Positions 1-6,205 of a stretch of DNA of 60,383 nucleotides are shown piece by piece; position 1 is the stretch's first letter, and each line of letters begins with the position of its first letter. Made by a program: the position numbers and the translations under genes. Under the pieces are notes generated by a model, which was given only the letters and a program-made list of their open reading frames with translations, ran no database searches and was not told the origin of the DNA. This DNA is from a virus. Location: the IMG/VR virus record IMGVR_UViG_3300030012_001783, positions 1-60,383 of that record; one strand, given 5' to 3'.

Positions 1-98
1 CGTAATATTCAGCATCGTCTTTAAGTTTGTCTATTATGTCTTTCATCTTACATTGCTTTTTCAATCTCTTTCTTAACAGTAGCCTTCATCTTGTATTT
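1..98. repeat. Terminal direct repeat (left copy), circular junction
   Basis: The first 98 bases recur exactly at 60284-60381; base 99 differs (c here, a at 60382). This implies a circular molecule, or one with redundant ends, with a unit length of 60,283 bp. The repeat falls inside the exonuclease/annealing-protein junction, with no special structure, so it is more likely an assembly overlap than a physical terminal repeat. Confidence 0.9.
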
Positions 99-635
99 CG
101 TTTCAAGATTCTTAACTATCTGATTGAGACCTAATTGCTTGTTAGCACCAATGTATTTCATAACCTTAGCCCAATTCTCATCGCCTATATCAAGGCTAAT
201 CTTCGTTGTGGTTTTTGTCTTAGGTGTAGGCTTCTTTGTAACCATCTGTGGTACATCCTCACCCGTCCATAGCGATAGACCTAACCCGTGCATTGCAATA
301 GCCTTAGCAGTAGACCTTTGGATAGCAGTATTAACATCCATAGACGTAACCTTTTCTAATGGTATAGAATTGTTTCTGTAGTCCATTACCGGTAGGTAAT
401 CAATATGCTCAATATCATCTATGATAATACCAACCTTTACATATGCCGTACTACCATCTGAGAAGTAATTCAATTCCGTTTGAACGGACTCGTATACAAC
501 TCTTTGAGCTTTTGGATGGATTGTCTTAAGCATATGCCAAGCATTAGCCCAAGATAAATAATCGAAGTTTCCTTTGCGTTCAACTTTCTCTTTCACAGAG
601 ATGGACGCTAACGTAGTGTAATTGTTTTTACTCAT
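48..635 (-). CDS. Single-strand annealing protein, DUF1071 family
   Basis: 195 aa. It should anneal complementary single strands during phage recombination, partnered with the exonuclease encoded just downstream across the circular junction (60329-59595). Family signs are the FDYLSWANAWHML segment near residue 24, LPVMDYRNNSIPLE in the middle, and the strongly conserved VNTAIQRSTAKAIAMHGLGL stretch followed by WTGEDVP. These are typical of DUF1071 (Sak3-like) annealing proteins. The C-terminal third is Lys/Thr-rich and probably a flexible tail. The start overlaps the end of the upstream gene by 8 bp, so the two are co-transcribed. A degenerate copy of the dispersed palindrome lies in the gene at 474-489 and encodes SVQTEL. 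The family call is confident; the biochemistry is inferred from the family. Confidence 0.88.
   Translation of the reverse strand: MSKNNYTTLASISVKEKVERKGNFDYLSWANAWHMLKTIHPKAQRVVYESVQTELNYFSDGSTAYVKVGIIIDDIEHIDYLPVMDYRNNSIPLEKVTSMDVNTAIQRSTAKAIAMHGLGLSLWTGEDVPQMVTKKPTPKTKTTTKISLDIGDENWAKVMKYIGANKQLGLNQIVKNLETKYKMKATVKKEIEKAM
474..489. repeat. Degenerate copy of the GTCCGTT-AACGGAC palindrome inside a gene
   Basis: The sequence ttccgtttgaacggac matches the dispersed palindrome except for its first base. On the coding strand it reads SVQTEL, nearly the same peptide as the coding copy at 45675. Confidence 0.7.
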
Positions 636-1035
636 TGTGTAATAAATTTAATTTAGATGTGATTTTAGTGTAACGATTCATTATGTTTAACCTCCTTGAT
701 TGTAAGGAGTCTAATTGTTTTTTGTTTTGCTTATCATTAATAACATCTTTTATAGATGCCTCAATGTTAATAAGTTTTCTACTATAGTTAGACAAAGATA
801 CTCTATAAACCCCAAACCTCCAACTTTTTTCTAAGAAATAATCGTACTCATCTACATCTATTTCCTGATAAAAATCTCCACCCTTTTGAGTGTTGAATAT
901 CTCCACGACTCCGGTCTCTCTATCTCTTACTATCTTTACTCCAAAGACTAAACGTGCCTCAACATATTTGGTATCCAATGTTGCACAGAACGTATCCTCT
1001 TTAGCTTCATTAAACACATCGTTTAAAGTACGCAT
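628..1035 (-). CDS. Hypothetical protein, recombination operon
   Basis: 135 aa, not recognised. The N-terminal two thirds look like a mixed alpha/beta fold with the segment VDEYDYFLEKSWRFGVYRVSL. The C-terminal 50 residues are charged, Lys/Arg/Asn-rich and probably helical (IEASIKDVINDKQNKKQLD). It overlaps the genes on both sides (13 bp with the DnaA-C-like gene upstream, 8 bp with the annealing protein downstream), so it belongs to the same translated block. Position suggests a role in recombination or replication, but no motif supports a specific function. Confidence 0.7.
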   Translation of the reverse strand: MRTLNDVFNEAKEDTFCATLDTKYVEARLVFGVKIVRDRETGVVEIFNTQKGGDFYQEIDVDEYDYFLEKSWRFGVYRVSLSNYSRKLINIEASIKDVINDKQNKKQLDSLQSRRLNIMNRYTKITSKLNLLHNE

Positions 1036-1322
1036 AGGTTTAGGTTTTTAATTATTTTAGTATAGTCTTTATCTGATTGCACTTTATCTTCAACACACTT
1101 TATTCCATGAATGATTGATGAATGAGATATATCGTATCCATTTTCTTTCATAAATGTTGATATGTATTTTAATCTCATTGGTCTTGTAGCACATAAGTAG
1201 TATAGCAGATGTCTTGCATCTACAATTTCTCTTTTCTTAGATTTCTTGAACATATCTTCTCTGTCCATTCTAAACAACTCAGCGATTTCAACGCTGTACT
1301 TTTCAAAAACTTCTCTTTTCAT
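1023..1322 (-). CDS. DnaA domain IV-like DNA-binding protein
   Basis: 99 aa. The segment from about residue 28 to 85 follows the DnaA C-terminal (domain IV) helix-turn-helix pattern: KKREIVDARHLLYYL matches the basic helix (kR..ivlaRqlamYL), and ISHSSIIHGIKCVEDKV matches the DnaA signature (DHsTVihaikki). There is no AAA+ ATPase domain, so this is a stand-alone DNA-binding module and not an initiator ATPase. Its place in the recombination/replication operon fits origin recognition or transcription control. A second protein of this type is at 54192-54707. The domain call is firm; the binding site and role are inferred. Confidence 0.8.
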   Translation of the reverse strand: MKREVFEKYSVEIAELFRMDREDMFKKSKKREIVDARHLLYYLCATRPMRLKYISTFMKENGYDISHSSIIHGIKCVEDKVQSDKDYTKIIKNLNLCVL

Positions 1323-1327
1323 TTTTC

Positions 1328-1672
1328 TTAAATTAAATTTTTAATATGATTAAATAATTTATCCTCTACTTCTCGGATGTCTTGGCTTTTATTTCCATCC
1401 CAATAAAAATCTCGCTCGTTTATAAACTCTATACAAAAGCCACCTAAGTATCTGCATACGGAACGAGTACCCTCTTGTAAATTTTTATCCGGATACCTAT
1501 CTCGTAAATGTCCGGCAGTCATAATTCTACCGGTGTTTATAAATGTTTTCTTATCGAGGTTTTCTAAATTGTCTAATATCTTTTGACAATCTTGTATGTA
1601 ATGTCTGTCAGAATGTTTTGCAACTTTCTCAGCATTAATATCTTTAATCATCAAGTCTGTTATCTTCTTCAT
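1328..1672 (-). CDS. Hypothetical protein, recombination operon
   Basis: 114 aa, not recognised. It has a charged N-terminal helix, then RTAGHLRDRYPDKN, then a small Cys-containing segment (SVCRYLGGFCIEF) that may form a strand pair, and a charged helical C-terminus. The start lies inside the 3' end of the small membrane-protein gene (overlap 29 bp). The stop is 5 bp before the DnaA-C-like gene. It is translated as part of the operon read from the promoter at 2055-2086. No function is proposed. Confidence 0.7.
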   Translation of the reverse strand: MKKITDLMIKDINAEKVAKHSDRHYIQDCQKILDNLENLDKKTFINTGRIMTAGHLRDRYPDKNLQEGTRSVCRYLGGFCIEFINERDFYWDGNKSQDIREVEDKLFNHIKNLI

Positions 1673-1787
1673 CTTCTAAAGGTATTGTAGTGTTAGGATT
1701 GTGTGGATTATACTTTACCATTTGGTAAGCAACGTATAGTGCTATGATACACAAAGGTAAAAGCACTGCTATTATAGTTATATTCAT
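1644..1787 (-). CDS. Small single-pass membrane protein
   Basis: 47 aa. Residues 2-22 (NITIIAVLLPLCIIALYVAY) form one hydrophobic transmembrane segment; the rest is a short acidic tail ending EDEEDNRLDD. Its ATG overlaps the stop of the upstream DUF3846 gene (TAATG), a tight translational coupling that supports the start, and its 3' end overlaps the next gene by 29 bp. Short membrane proteins are common in phage early operons, but nothing shows the target. Confidence 0.72.
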   Translation of the reverse strand: MNITIIAVLLPLCIIALYVAYQMVKYNPHNPNTTIPLEDEEDNRLDD

Positions 1788-2026
1788 TAGTCTATTTCGT
1801 TTTGATTCATTAATAATATGTCTCCAACTAAATGTCTCTGTGATAATTGGGACGCTCTCGGATTGTAAGGTAACTTTAAGTTTAAACCATCTTCGTTTAC
1901 CACGAGCATCTTGCCTTTTGGTAGATGAACAAGTTCGATGTAGCCACCAACTGCTTTTTGCATTCCTGATAATGTGATGTCTTTGTACTCTGATTCAGAG
2001 CCGTCTGATTTTAGTAGTGTTGCCAT
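1787..2026 (-). CDS. DUF3846-like protein, first gene of the recombination operon
   Basis: 79 aa. The central KAVGGYIELVHLP..KMLVVNEDGLNLKLPYNPRAS..... and the terminal VGDILLMN follow the DUF3846 pattern (vGGyIE, lvvNEdG, LpxNxxAs, GdvllmN), a small domain common in phages and plasmids with no known activity. It is the first gene after the promoter at 2055-2086, with a leader of about 25 nt. The stop overlaps the next start. Confidence 0.72.
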   Translation of the reverse strand: MATLLKSDGSESEYKDITLSGMQKAVGGYIELVHLPKGKMLVVNEDGLNLKLPYNPRASQLSQRHLVGDILLMNQNEID

Positions 2027-2054
2027 TGTGTTTTATTTTAGTTAATTAATAGTA

Positions 2055-2086
2055 CAAATATAGTTTATTTTTAGTTTACAACCAAA
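2055..2086 (-). promoter_or_regulatory. Bacteroidota-type promoter for the recombination operon
   Basis: Read on the minus strand: TTTG (2086-2083), 20 nt, TATATTTG (2062-2055). This matches the -33 TTTG / -7 TAnnTTTG pattern of the Bacteroidota primary sigma factor. It lies about 30 nt before the first start of the operon. Confidence 0.85.
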
Positions 2087-2097
2087 TTATTAGGCAT

Positions 2098-2131
2098 AAA
2101 AAAAAGGCAGTCCGTTTGAACGGACTACCTT
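2098..2131 (-). terminator. Rho-independent terminator built on the dispersed palindrome
   Basis: On the minus strand AAGGTAGTCCGTT, a 2-nt loop and AACGGACTGCCTT form a 13-bp stem (one G·U pair), followed at once by a run of T (2105-2098). It ends transcription from the amidotransferase unit just before the promoter of the recombination operon. The core GTCCGTT..AACGGAC (2110-2125) is the palindrome found 12 times in the genome. Confidence 0.85.
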
Positions 2132-2134
2132 ATT

Positions 2135-2328
2135 ATAAGAGTAGGTGCAAATGTGCGTTAAGTAATTAAATCATTTTAAAAACTTACTTAACCCCAATCC
2201 TACAATGTCTTTGATTACTTTTTAGGGCTATGATTGGGTTAAATTTTAAACCCCGACTCCCACCTAAATTAACCGGTAGCAAGTAACCCCTCAATCCCCA
2301 AGACATCGGAGATTTCAAATAGGGAGTC
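2135..2328 (-). ncRNA. Structured 3' untranslated region, candidate non-coding RNA
   Basis: No convincing gene lies here, but complementary arms are dense. GACTCCC (2255-2261) pairs with GGGAGTC (2322-2328). GTTAAGTAA (2157-2165) pairs with TTACTTAAC (2184-2192). TAACCCCAATC (2189-2199) pairs with GATTGGGTTA (2232-2241) apart from one bulge. The last two pairings share bases 2189-2192, so they compete, as in a switch. It follows the amidotransferase stop and precedes the terminator at 2098. Strand is inferred from the upstream gene. Confidence 0.4.
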
Positions 2329-3428
2329 TAAAAGATGTTGAATCTTTTCACTTCGTTTTTAGTGTACCAATCCCCACAACCACTGCAATGGTATTGGTCT
2401 ATTGTTTCATCGTGTTGCAACTCTTGGAAGCAAAACCCACACTCGTGTGTTTCTTCTTGCTCGTCTGCAACTTCATCGTCCCGGAAAGTATCTAAAGGTA
2501 CGTCCCACATATTATACTGAGTACACGTTGGCTCTATCTTCGTGTAAGTATTTGATGAGGGTAAGCCATACTTAAGACGATAGTTTTGTTCATAACTCTC
2601 GTGCATCTCAGTATGCTCCGTAACTTTTTGAGGATTGAAATACAACCAACAAGTAAGCTCTTTACCACTCTTTAGTTTTATAGGTATCTCTTTTCTTCTA
2701 TACCACTTCGGATGACCTTCAAGTCGGTCAATGGACTTGAATGAAGCATTGCTTACCTTGAACACATCAACCTCAACATTGTGACCTACACCTTTCTTAT
2801 CCACCATGTAAGGCAGACCTTTGATAACTAAAGGGTACTTGTCCTTAGTAACTCCACTACCTACATACTTTGCATTACGTAGGTAGGTGTTGTAGTTAGA
2901 GTATCCTTTCTTTAGTGTACCATACACTGCTACAAGATTCTCTTGAAGCACGTTGGCTTTAGAATACCAAATGCCGTCCTTGTATGTGTAAAGATGTTTG
3001 TTGAATATTTGGAACGAACGATTCCGAGTATTGACTGCAACAAACCGGCATTCATACTTAGACAACTCTTTCTTCCAAGTTTGTCGTGGCATCTGACCTA
3101 ATGCAATAGCTAATACTTTTGAGTCACACATCTGAGCATTACCCATACCATGTATTGTACCATTCATCATTAGCCATTCATCTTTGTTTTTACCACACTG
3201 AAATGGGTGTGTATTGTCCTTGTTGATAGCACCTACAGTAGCATATCTAAAGTGAGCAATGAATGGTCGCTCTGTTAATAAGACATTGTAGTCTTTTGAT
3301 TTGTGGTAGGTTACCTCGAAAGTATCCAACCACACGATACCCAATCCGTGAGGATTGATTCTTGCTGATGTCTTTGCAATCTCTCTTGACATCATCTTTT
3401 GCTTTTGCTTAATAATAATTACGCACAT
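2328..3428 (-). CDS. Class II glutamine amidotransferase / gamma-glutamylcyclotransferase fusion with zinc ribbon
   Basis: 366 aa with three parts. Residues 1 to about 165 are a class II (Ntn) glutamine amidotransferase: Cys2 directly after Met, NPHGLGIVW, HFRYATVGAINKDNTHPF, MMNGTIHGM and DSKVLAIAL, the usual landmarks for glutamine hydrolysis. Residues about 168-290 are a gamma-glutamylcyclotransferase/AIG2-like domain: VYGTLKKGYSNY glycine loop and IDRLEGHPKWYRR with the expected catalytic Glu. The last 40 residues carry CxxC...CxxC (CGFC, CSGC), a zinc ribbon. A longer reading frame could start at 3509, but that start lies inside the promoter; the 3428 start puts the nucleophile at position 2, as the family requires. 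With the amidoligase at 6294-7256 it suggests a gamma-glutamyl/amide chemistry system. Substrate unknown. Confidence 0.85.
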   Translation of the reverse strand: MCVIIIKQKQKMMSREIAKTSARINPHGLGIVWLDTFEVTYHKSKDYNVLLTERPFIAHFRYATVGAINKDNTHPFQCGKNKDEWLMMNGTIHGMGNAQMCDSKVLAIALGQMPRQTWKKELSKYECRFVAVNTRNRSFQIFNKHLYTYKDGIWYSKANVLQENLVAVYGTLKKGYSNYNTYLRNAKYVGSGVTKDKYPLVIKGLPYMVDKKGVGHNVEVDVFKVSNASFKSIDRLEGHPKWYRRKEIPIKLKSGKELTCWLYFNPQKVTEHTEMHESYEQNYRLKYGLPSSNTYTKIEPTCTQYNMWDVPLDTFRDDEVADEQEETHECGFCFQELQHDETIDQYHCSGCGDWYTKNEVKRFNIF

Positions 3429-3449
3429 AAGTTTTTTTGTTTGCGAGGA

Positions 3450-3465
3450 GTCCGTCTGAACGGAC
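3450..3465 (-). repeat. Palindrome hairpin in the amidotransferase 5' leader
   Basis: GTCCGTCTGAACGGAC on the plus strand. In the minus-strand transcript it lies between the promoter (3496-3527) and the start codon at 3428, extended by GAG/CTC pairs into a longer leader hairpin. It has no T run after it, so it is not a terminator. Confidence 0.75.
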
Positions 3466-3495
3466 TGACCTCTGATTAATTGTATTTGATTTGTA

Positions 3496-3527
3496 CAAAT
3501 ATACAACAAAATTTAGACACTACCAAA
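3496..3527 (-). promoter_or_regulatory. Bacteroidota-type promoter for the amidotransferase fusion gene
   Basis: On the minus strand TTTG (3527-3524), 20 nt, TATATTTG (3503-3496). It is identical in layout to the promoter at 2055-2086 and gives a leader of about 65 nt containing the palindrome hairpin. Confidence 0.85.
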
Positions 3528-3544
3528 TTTTATTGTACTTTTTT

Positions 3545-3994
3545 TTAGACGTGACCTCCAAAACTTTCTCCGTTGATATCGTATCTTGTCTCTCTATCTG
3601 CTGAATCGCAATTCATATGAGGAACATCGTCAACACCGGTTCCCCATTCAAGCTCAGCAGTATTAAACTGATTGTCCAACTCTTGTTCCCACTTATCCTC
3701 ATTTTTCAATAACCACTCAGAAGTTTGGTCTAATGGTAAGTCTTTAGGCAACTCTATGGTTACCTTACCAACCTTATGGTATACTCTACGCTCTGTAATA
3801 GTTACGCTACGCATACCAAGATACTTAACCTCGGTATCTAACAAGGCTCTGTTCAACTCTGCCATATCTTTAACTTGCAGATGCTCCGGTCTATTCTTGT
3901 TGTACTCTTTGATTAAGAACGCTTGGTGTTCTTTGCTTCTCATGTTTGAGGGCTGACTTTTTTCCCAACCCCACTCAATTGTTTTATTTTCCAT
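3545..3994 (-). CDS. Hypothetical protein, last gene of the hammerhead-bearing operon
   Basis: 149 aa, not recognised. It is polar, rich in Glu, Lys, Asn and Trp, with no signal or membrane segment. Residues about 60-85 (VKYLGMRSVTITERRVYHKVGKVTI) look like beta strands; the C-terminal 45 residues are acidic. It lies 11 bp after the 127-aa gene and is the last gene before the amidotransferase promoter. A trpR-like or nuclease motif was looked for and not seen. Confidence 0.65.
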   Translation of the reverse strand: MENKTIEWGWEKSQPSNMRSKEHQAFLIKEYNKNRPEHLQVKDMAELNRALLDTEVKYLGMRSVTITERRVYHKVGKVTIELPKDLPLDQTSEWLLKNEDKWEQELDNQFNTAELEWGTGVDDVPHMNCDSADRETRYDINGESFGGHV

Positions 3995-4005
3995 TGGTTT
4001 TAAAA

Positions 4006-4389
4006 TTAAGTTAATTCTACTTTTACATAAACATTGAATACTTCGTGATACTCTCCGGTATCAGAATGGATTGCACCATCTTCACCTACGCACACGATAC
4101 ACGCTCCATCATCTTCGTGGTTTTCAACCACTCTTGTGACTGCCTGAACGTCTTTGTATTCAGGATACCACTTAAGCCAATTACCCTCGTATATTACAAG
4201 TTTATTTGTTTTTTCAACCAACTTATCATCCTCATACTGAGAGTAAGTTTGCTCGTGGTCATACTTTTTAAATGATGGACTTGTTTCAAACTGAGGCTTG
4301 GTAAGTAAGTTATTACTATTCATTGCCTTGTCCATTTCAGCTTCAGCTTTTTTTGGTACTGCTACGTACACTTCACTATAATATCCCAT
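4006..4389 (-). CDS. Hypothetical protein downstream of hammerhead 1
   Basis: 127 aa, acidic, not recognised. It begins MGYYSEVYVAVPKK, an opening I associate with small phage proteins of unknown function, and contains a Trp/Tyr-rich centre (YEGNWLKWYPEYKDVQAV) and a beta-rich end. The predicted hammerhead cleavage site at 4412/4411 would leave a 22-nt leader before this start codon. Its message may therefore start with a 5'-hydroxyl produced by the ribozyme. Confidence 0.68.
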   Translation of the reverse strand: MGYYSEVYVAVPKKAEAEMDKAMNSNNLLTKPQFETSPSFKKYDHEQTYSQYEDDKLVEKTNKLVIYEGNWLKWYPEYKDVQAVTRVVENHEDDGACIVCVGEDGAIHSDTGEYHEVFNVYVKVELT

Positions 4390-4405
4390 AATATTTAATT
4401 TAATT

Positions 4406-4469
4406 GGTTAAGACATCAGTCCGTTGTAACGGACTAATGTTTCGGACACTCAGTCCTCATCAGTTAACC
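4406..4469 (-). ncRNA. Hammerhead ribozyme 1 (type I)
   Basis: Minus-strand RNA, 5' to 3': stem I GGUUAA; core CUGAUGA; stem II GGAC-UGAGU-GUCC; core GAAA; stem III CAUUAGUCCGUU / AACGGACUGAUG with a 2-nt loop; cleavage triplet GUC; stem I partner UUAACC. All invariant core positions of the hammerhead are present and every stem pairs, with only one G·U. Cleavage is expected between 4412 and 4411. The UAA stop of the upstream gene (4466-4464) lies in stem I and the next ATG is at 4389. Stem III contains the dispersed palindrome. Confidence 0.93.
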
Positions 4470-4766
4470 TATCTCGTTTTGCTCTTTGACAAACTCTACA
4501 ACTGCATTGTATGTATCTTCCAATGTCCATATGTTTTCGTACTGCTCTGTAAGGTGCGAGTACGTCTCATCAAATGGTGTATTAAGATATTCATCGCCTA
4601 TCTTTTGGACTACCGGCATAAGCCAATCCCAAGATGTATCATACTTTAATTCACTTACTTCAAATGTACCATGACTAAACTTATACAAGGTAGCATCTGT
4701 TACCTCGTTAAAGGGATGAGTACACCCCATAAATTGTGCTATTAGTTTGTTGCTATCTCCATTCAT
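4464..4766 (-). CDS. Small phage protein, paralog of the next-upstream gene
   Basis: 100 aa. It shares an ordered set of motifs with the 89-aa protein at 4753-5022: NKLIAQFMG at the start, YDTSWDWLMPVVQKI in the middle, and TYNAVVEFVKEQN at the end. They are tandem paralogs. Short proteins with this layout are common in Bacteroidota phages with no known function. The start overlaps the paralog's end by 14 bp. The stop codon UAA forms part of stem I of hammerhead 1. Confidence 0.78.
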   Translation of the reverse strand: MNGDSNKLIAQFMGCTHPFNEVTDATLYKFSHGTFEVSELKYDTSWDWLMPVVQKIGDEYLNTPFDETYSHLTEQYENIWTLEDTYNAVVEFVKEQNEIG

Positions 4767-5022
4767 GTTGACTATCTTTAATAAATTCTATTACTGCTTT
4801 ATATGTTCTTGATATATCTTGATAACATAACGCATCAAGTATTCGACTAACATTTGTGTTAGTTAAACCTCTACTTACCTCTGTTTGACCTATCAAACAT
4901 TTCTTAATGACCGGCATAAGTAAGTCCCAAGAGGAGTCGTAGTCTTTGTATACATTACGATACAATAACGCCTTTGGCGTGTCGCCCATAAACTCTGCTA
5001 TGATTTTATTGTTTGCTTTCAT
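4753..5022 (-). CDS. Small phage protein, paralog of the next-downstream gene
   Basis: 89 aa. Motifs NKIIAEFMGDT, YDSSWDLLMPVIKKC and TYKAVIEFIKDSQ match the downstream 100-aa protein in order and spacing, so a local duplication produced the pair. Its 5' end overlaps the 53-aa gene by 17 bp. Function unknown; it is soluble, small and without metal or nucleotide motifs. Confidence 0.78.
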   Translation of the reverse strand: MKANNKIIAEFMGDTPKALLYRNVYKDYDSSWDLLMPVIKKCLIGQTEVSRGLTNTNVSRILDALCYQDISRTYKAVIEFIKDSQHEWR

Positions 5023-5167
5023 TGGTTTTCTTTTTTGCTTTTACTTTTTTTGATACGCTCATCTGATGCTCGTCATCCAACTGACGCTCACGCTGAGCAT
5101 TCGTGATTGCTATCCCTTGCATGAGTCCCTCTTGCATCGAGATAAATAACTCTTTCATTTTTCCCAT
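5006..5167 (-). CDS. Small basic protein, 53 aa
   Basis: A 53-aa gene with start at 5167, 32 nt after the -7 element of a well-formed promoter (5199-5230). The protein begins MGKMKELFISMQEGLMQGI, has a charged middle (NAQRERQLDDEHQ) and ends in a Lys-rich tail (SKKVKAKKKTNESKQ). It overlaps the next gene by 17 bp. A helical N-terminus with a basic tail may bind nucleic acid, but no family is recognised. Confidence 0.68.
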   Translation of the reverse strand: MGKMKELFISMQEGLMQGIAITNAQRERQLDDEHQMSVSKKVKAKKKTNESKQ

Positions 5168-5198
5168 AATTATTTGTTTTAATTGAACTAAATTTAGA

Positions 5199-5230
5199 CA
5201 AAGATAAGAATAATATTTTAATCTACCAAA
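5199..5230 (-). promoter_or_regulatory. Internal Bacteroidota-type promoter
   Basis: On the minus strand TTTG (5230-5227), 20 nt, TATCTTTG (5206-5199). The -33 element overlaps the end of the 65-aa gene. It would drive the 53-aa gene, the paralog pair, hammerhead 1 and the two genes after it. Confidence 0.8.
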
Positions 5231-5415
5231 TCCTTATACTTCTTTAACTTCATGTGTAAGTGAACAACTACGTCTGCGATGTCAAGAACGATATGTCTGC
5301 CCTCTACCCTTACCTGATAAAAGTGTGCGTCATCTTGAACTTCTTCCAACTTCTTTATGTAAGTCTCTGTAGCGTTTACTAATTTCTTTAGGTACTCTTG
5401 TTGTATTGTTTCCAT
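5218..5415 (-). CDS. Hypothetical small protein downstream of hammerhead 2
   Basis: 65 aa, mainly helical and charged (METIQQEYLKKLVNATETYI), not recognised. The start is 20 nt after the expected hammerhead 2 cleavage site. The stop region carries the -33 element of the internal promoter at 5199-5230. Confidence 0.65.
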   Translation of the reverse strand: METIQQEYLKKLVNATETYIKKLEEVQDDAHFYQVRVEGRHIVLDIADVVVHLHMKLKKYKDLVD

Positions 5416-5429
5416 AACTATTTATTTTT

Positions 5430-5493
5430 GATTAAGACATCAGTCCGTCTGAACGGACTAATGTTTCGAGTAATAAACTCTCATCAGTTAATC
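5430..5493 (-). ncRNA. Hammerhead ribozyme 2 (type I)
   Basis: Minus-strand RNA: stem I GAUUAA; CUGAUGA; stem II GAGU-UUAUU-ACUC; GAAA; stem III CAUUAGUCCGU / ACGGACUGAUG with a 4-nt loop; GUC triplet; stem I partner UUAAUC. Compared with hammerhead 1, both strands of stem I change together (GG/CC to GA/UC), and stem II changes completely but still pairs. This covariation is strong evidence for selection on structure. Cleavage is expected between 5436 and 5435. The upstream stop codon is at 5496-5494, next to stem I. Confidence 0.93.
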
Positions 5494-5895
5494 TTACCAC
5501 TTCTTCTTTATCTTGTACTTGTACCTTACTTTCTTGTGCCTCGTCTTTATATTAAAATAGATAAATAGTTCTAATTCACGTGAGATGTTAGTCCACGCAA
5601 GATTAGTGCAAATTCTATTGCCATCTGCATATAAGTCCTTAACAATCTTATATCTGCATACCCATCTCCACCAACAATCACCATCAGTATCTATTCCAAA
5701 GACAAAACCAAGAAACCTTGCTTCCTCATATCCCTCGCCCTCGCGATAGTATGCTTTATATAGAACTCCATCTGCTCCACTATAGTGATGTCCACAATAA
5801 GGTGCAGTCTCGCCCTCGTAATACTCTAACTTCTTACGTTTGTAGTCTATGTATTCACAAGCATTTATTATCAATCTAATTAATCTCTTTTTCAT
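5494..5895 (-). CDS. Hypothetical Tyr/Trp-rich protein
   Basis: 133 aa, not recognised. It is strongly basic at both ends (MKKRLIRL..., ending KKVRYKYKIKKKW) and aromatic in the middle (CGHHYSGADGVLYKAYYREGEGYEEARFLG and DGDCWWRWVCRYKIV), with several Cys and His that could bind metal. The start is overlapped by the end of the 51-aa gene (20 bp). The stop directly abuts stem I of hammerhead 2. Confidence 0.65.
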   Translation of the reverse strand: MKKRLIRLIINACEYIDYKRKKLEYYEGETAPYCGHHYSGADGVLYKAYYREGEGYEEARFLGFVFGIDTDGDCWWRWVCRYKIVKDLYADGNRICTNLAWTNISRELELFIYFNIKTRHKKVRYKYKIKKKW

Positions 5896-6031
5896 CTGTC
5901 TGTGTTATTAGGTTATACAATTCCATTGGTTTTATTTGAGTCCACTTGCCAAGTCCATTGAGCCTGTAGAAATTTCCACAGGCATCAATCCTTACCAACT
6001 TACCCTCGATTACTATTGCTTTTGCTTCCAT
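5876..6031 (-). CDS. Small protein, 51 aa
   Basis: A 51-aa frame from ATG at 6031 to TAG at 5876. Sequence features: MEAKAIVIEGKLVRIDACG, then NFYRLNGLGKWTQIKPMELYNL, a small beta-rich fold with a GKW turn. It starts 6 bp after the stop of the membrane protein and overlaps the following gene by 20 bp, as expected in a compact operon. No family recognised. Confidence 0.65.
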   Translation of the reverse strand: MEAKAIVIEGKLVRIDACGNFYRLNGLGKWTQIKPMELYNLITQTDEKEIN

Positions 6032-6036
6032 AGTTT

Positions 6037-6186
6037 CTATTTGTTTAAGTGTAAATTAATTGCGTAAATACTGCTGAATATTAATACTATCCATACAAGA
6101 CTTCCACTCAATGCGAAAGCGTAAATCGTACCTATCGTACTTGCTAATAGCAACACAAAGATTGCCCAATAATTAAACTTTTTCAT
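6037..6186 (-). CDS. Small membrane protein with two predicted transmembrane helices
   Basis: 49 aa. Residues about 7-24 (WAIFVLLLASTIGTIYAF) and 28-45 (GSLVWIVLIFSSIYAIN) are hydrophobic, joined by a short turn, so the protein is a helical hairpin in the membrane. The N-terminus is KKF and the C-terminus ends in Lys. It lies directly after the type III hammerhead in an early operon, so an inner-membrane role early in infection is more likely than lysis. Confidence 0.7.
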   Translation of the reverse strand: MKKFNYWAIFVLLLASTIGTIYAFALSGSLVWIVLIFSSIYAINLHLNK

Positions 6187-6205
6187 AATAATTTGGTTTT
6201 AAGTT

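Noticed and set aside
3429-3509. N-terminal extension of the amidotransferase frame
   Set aside because: The extension overlaps the promoter and leader hairpin, and would hide the Cys2 nucleophile required by class II amidotransferases.
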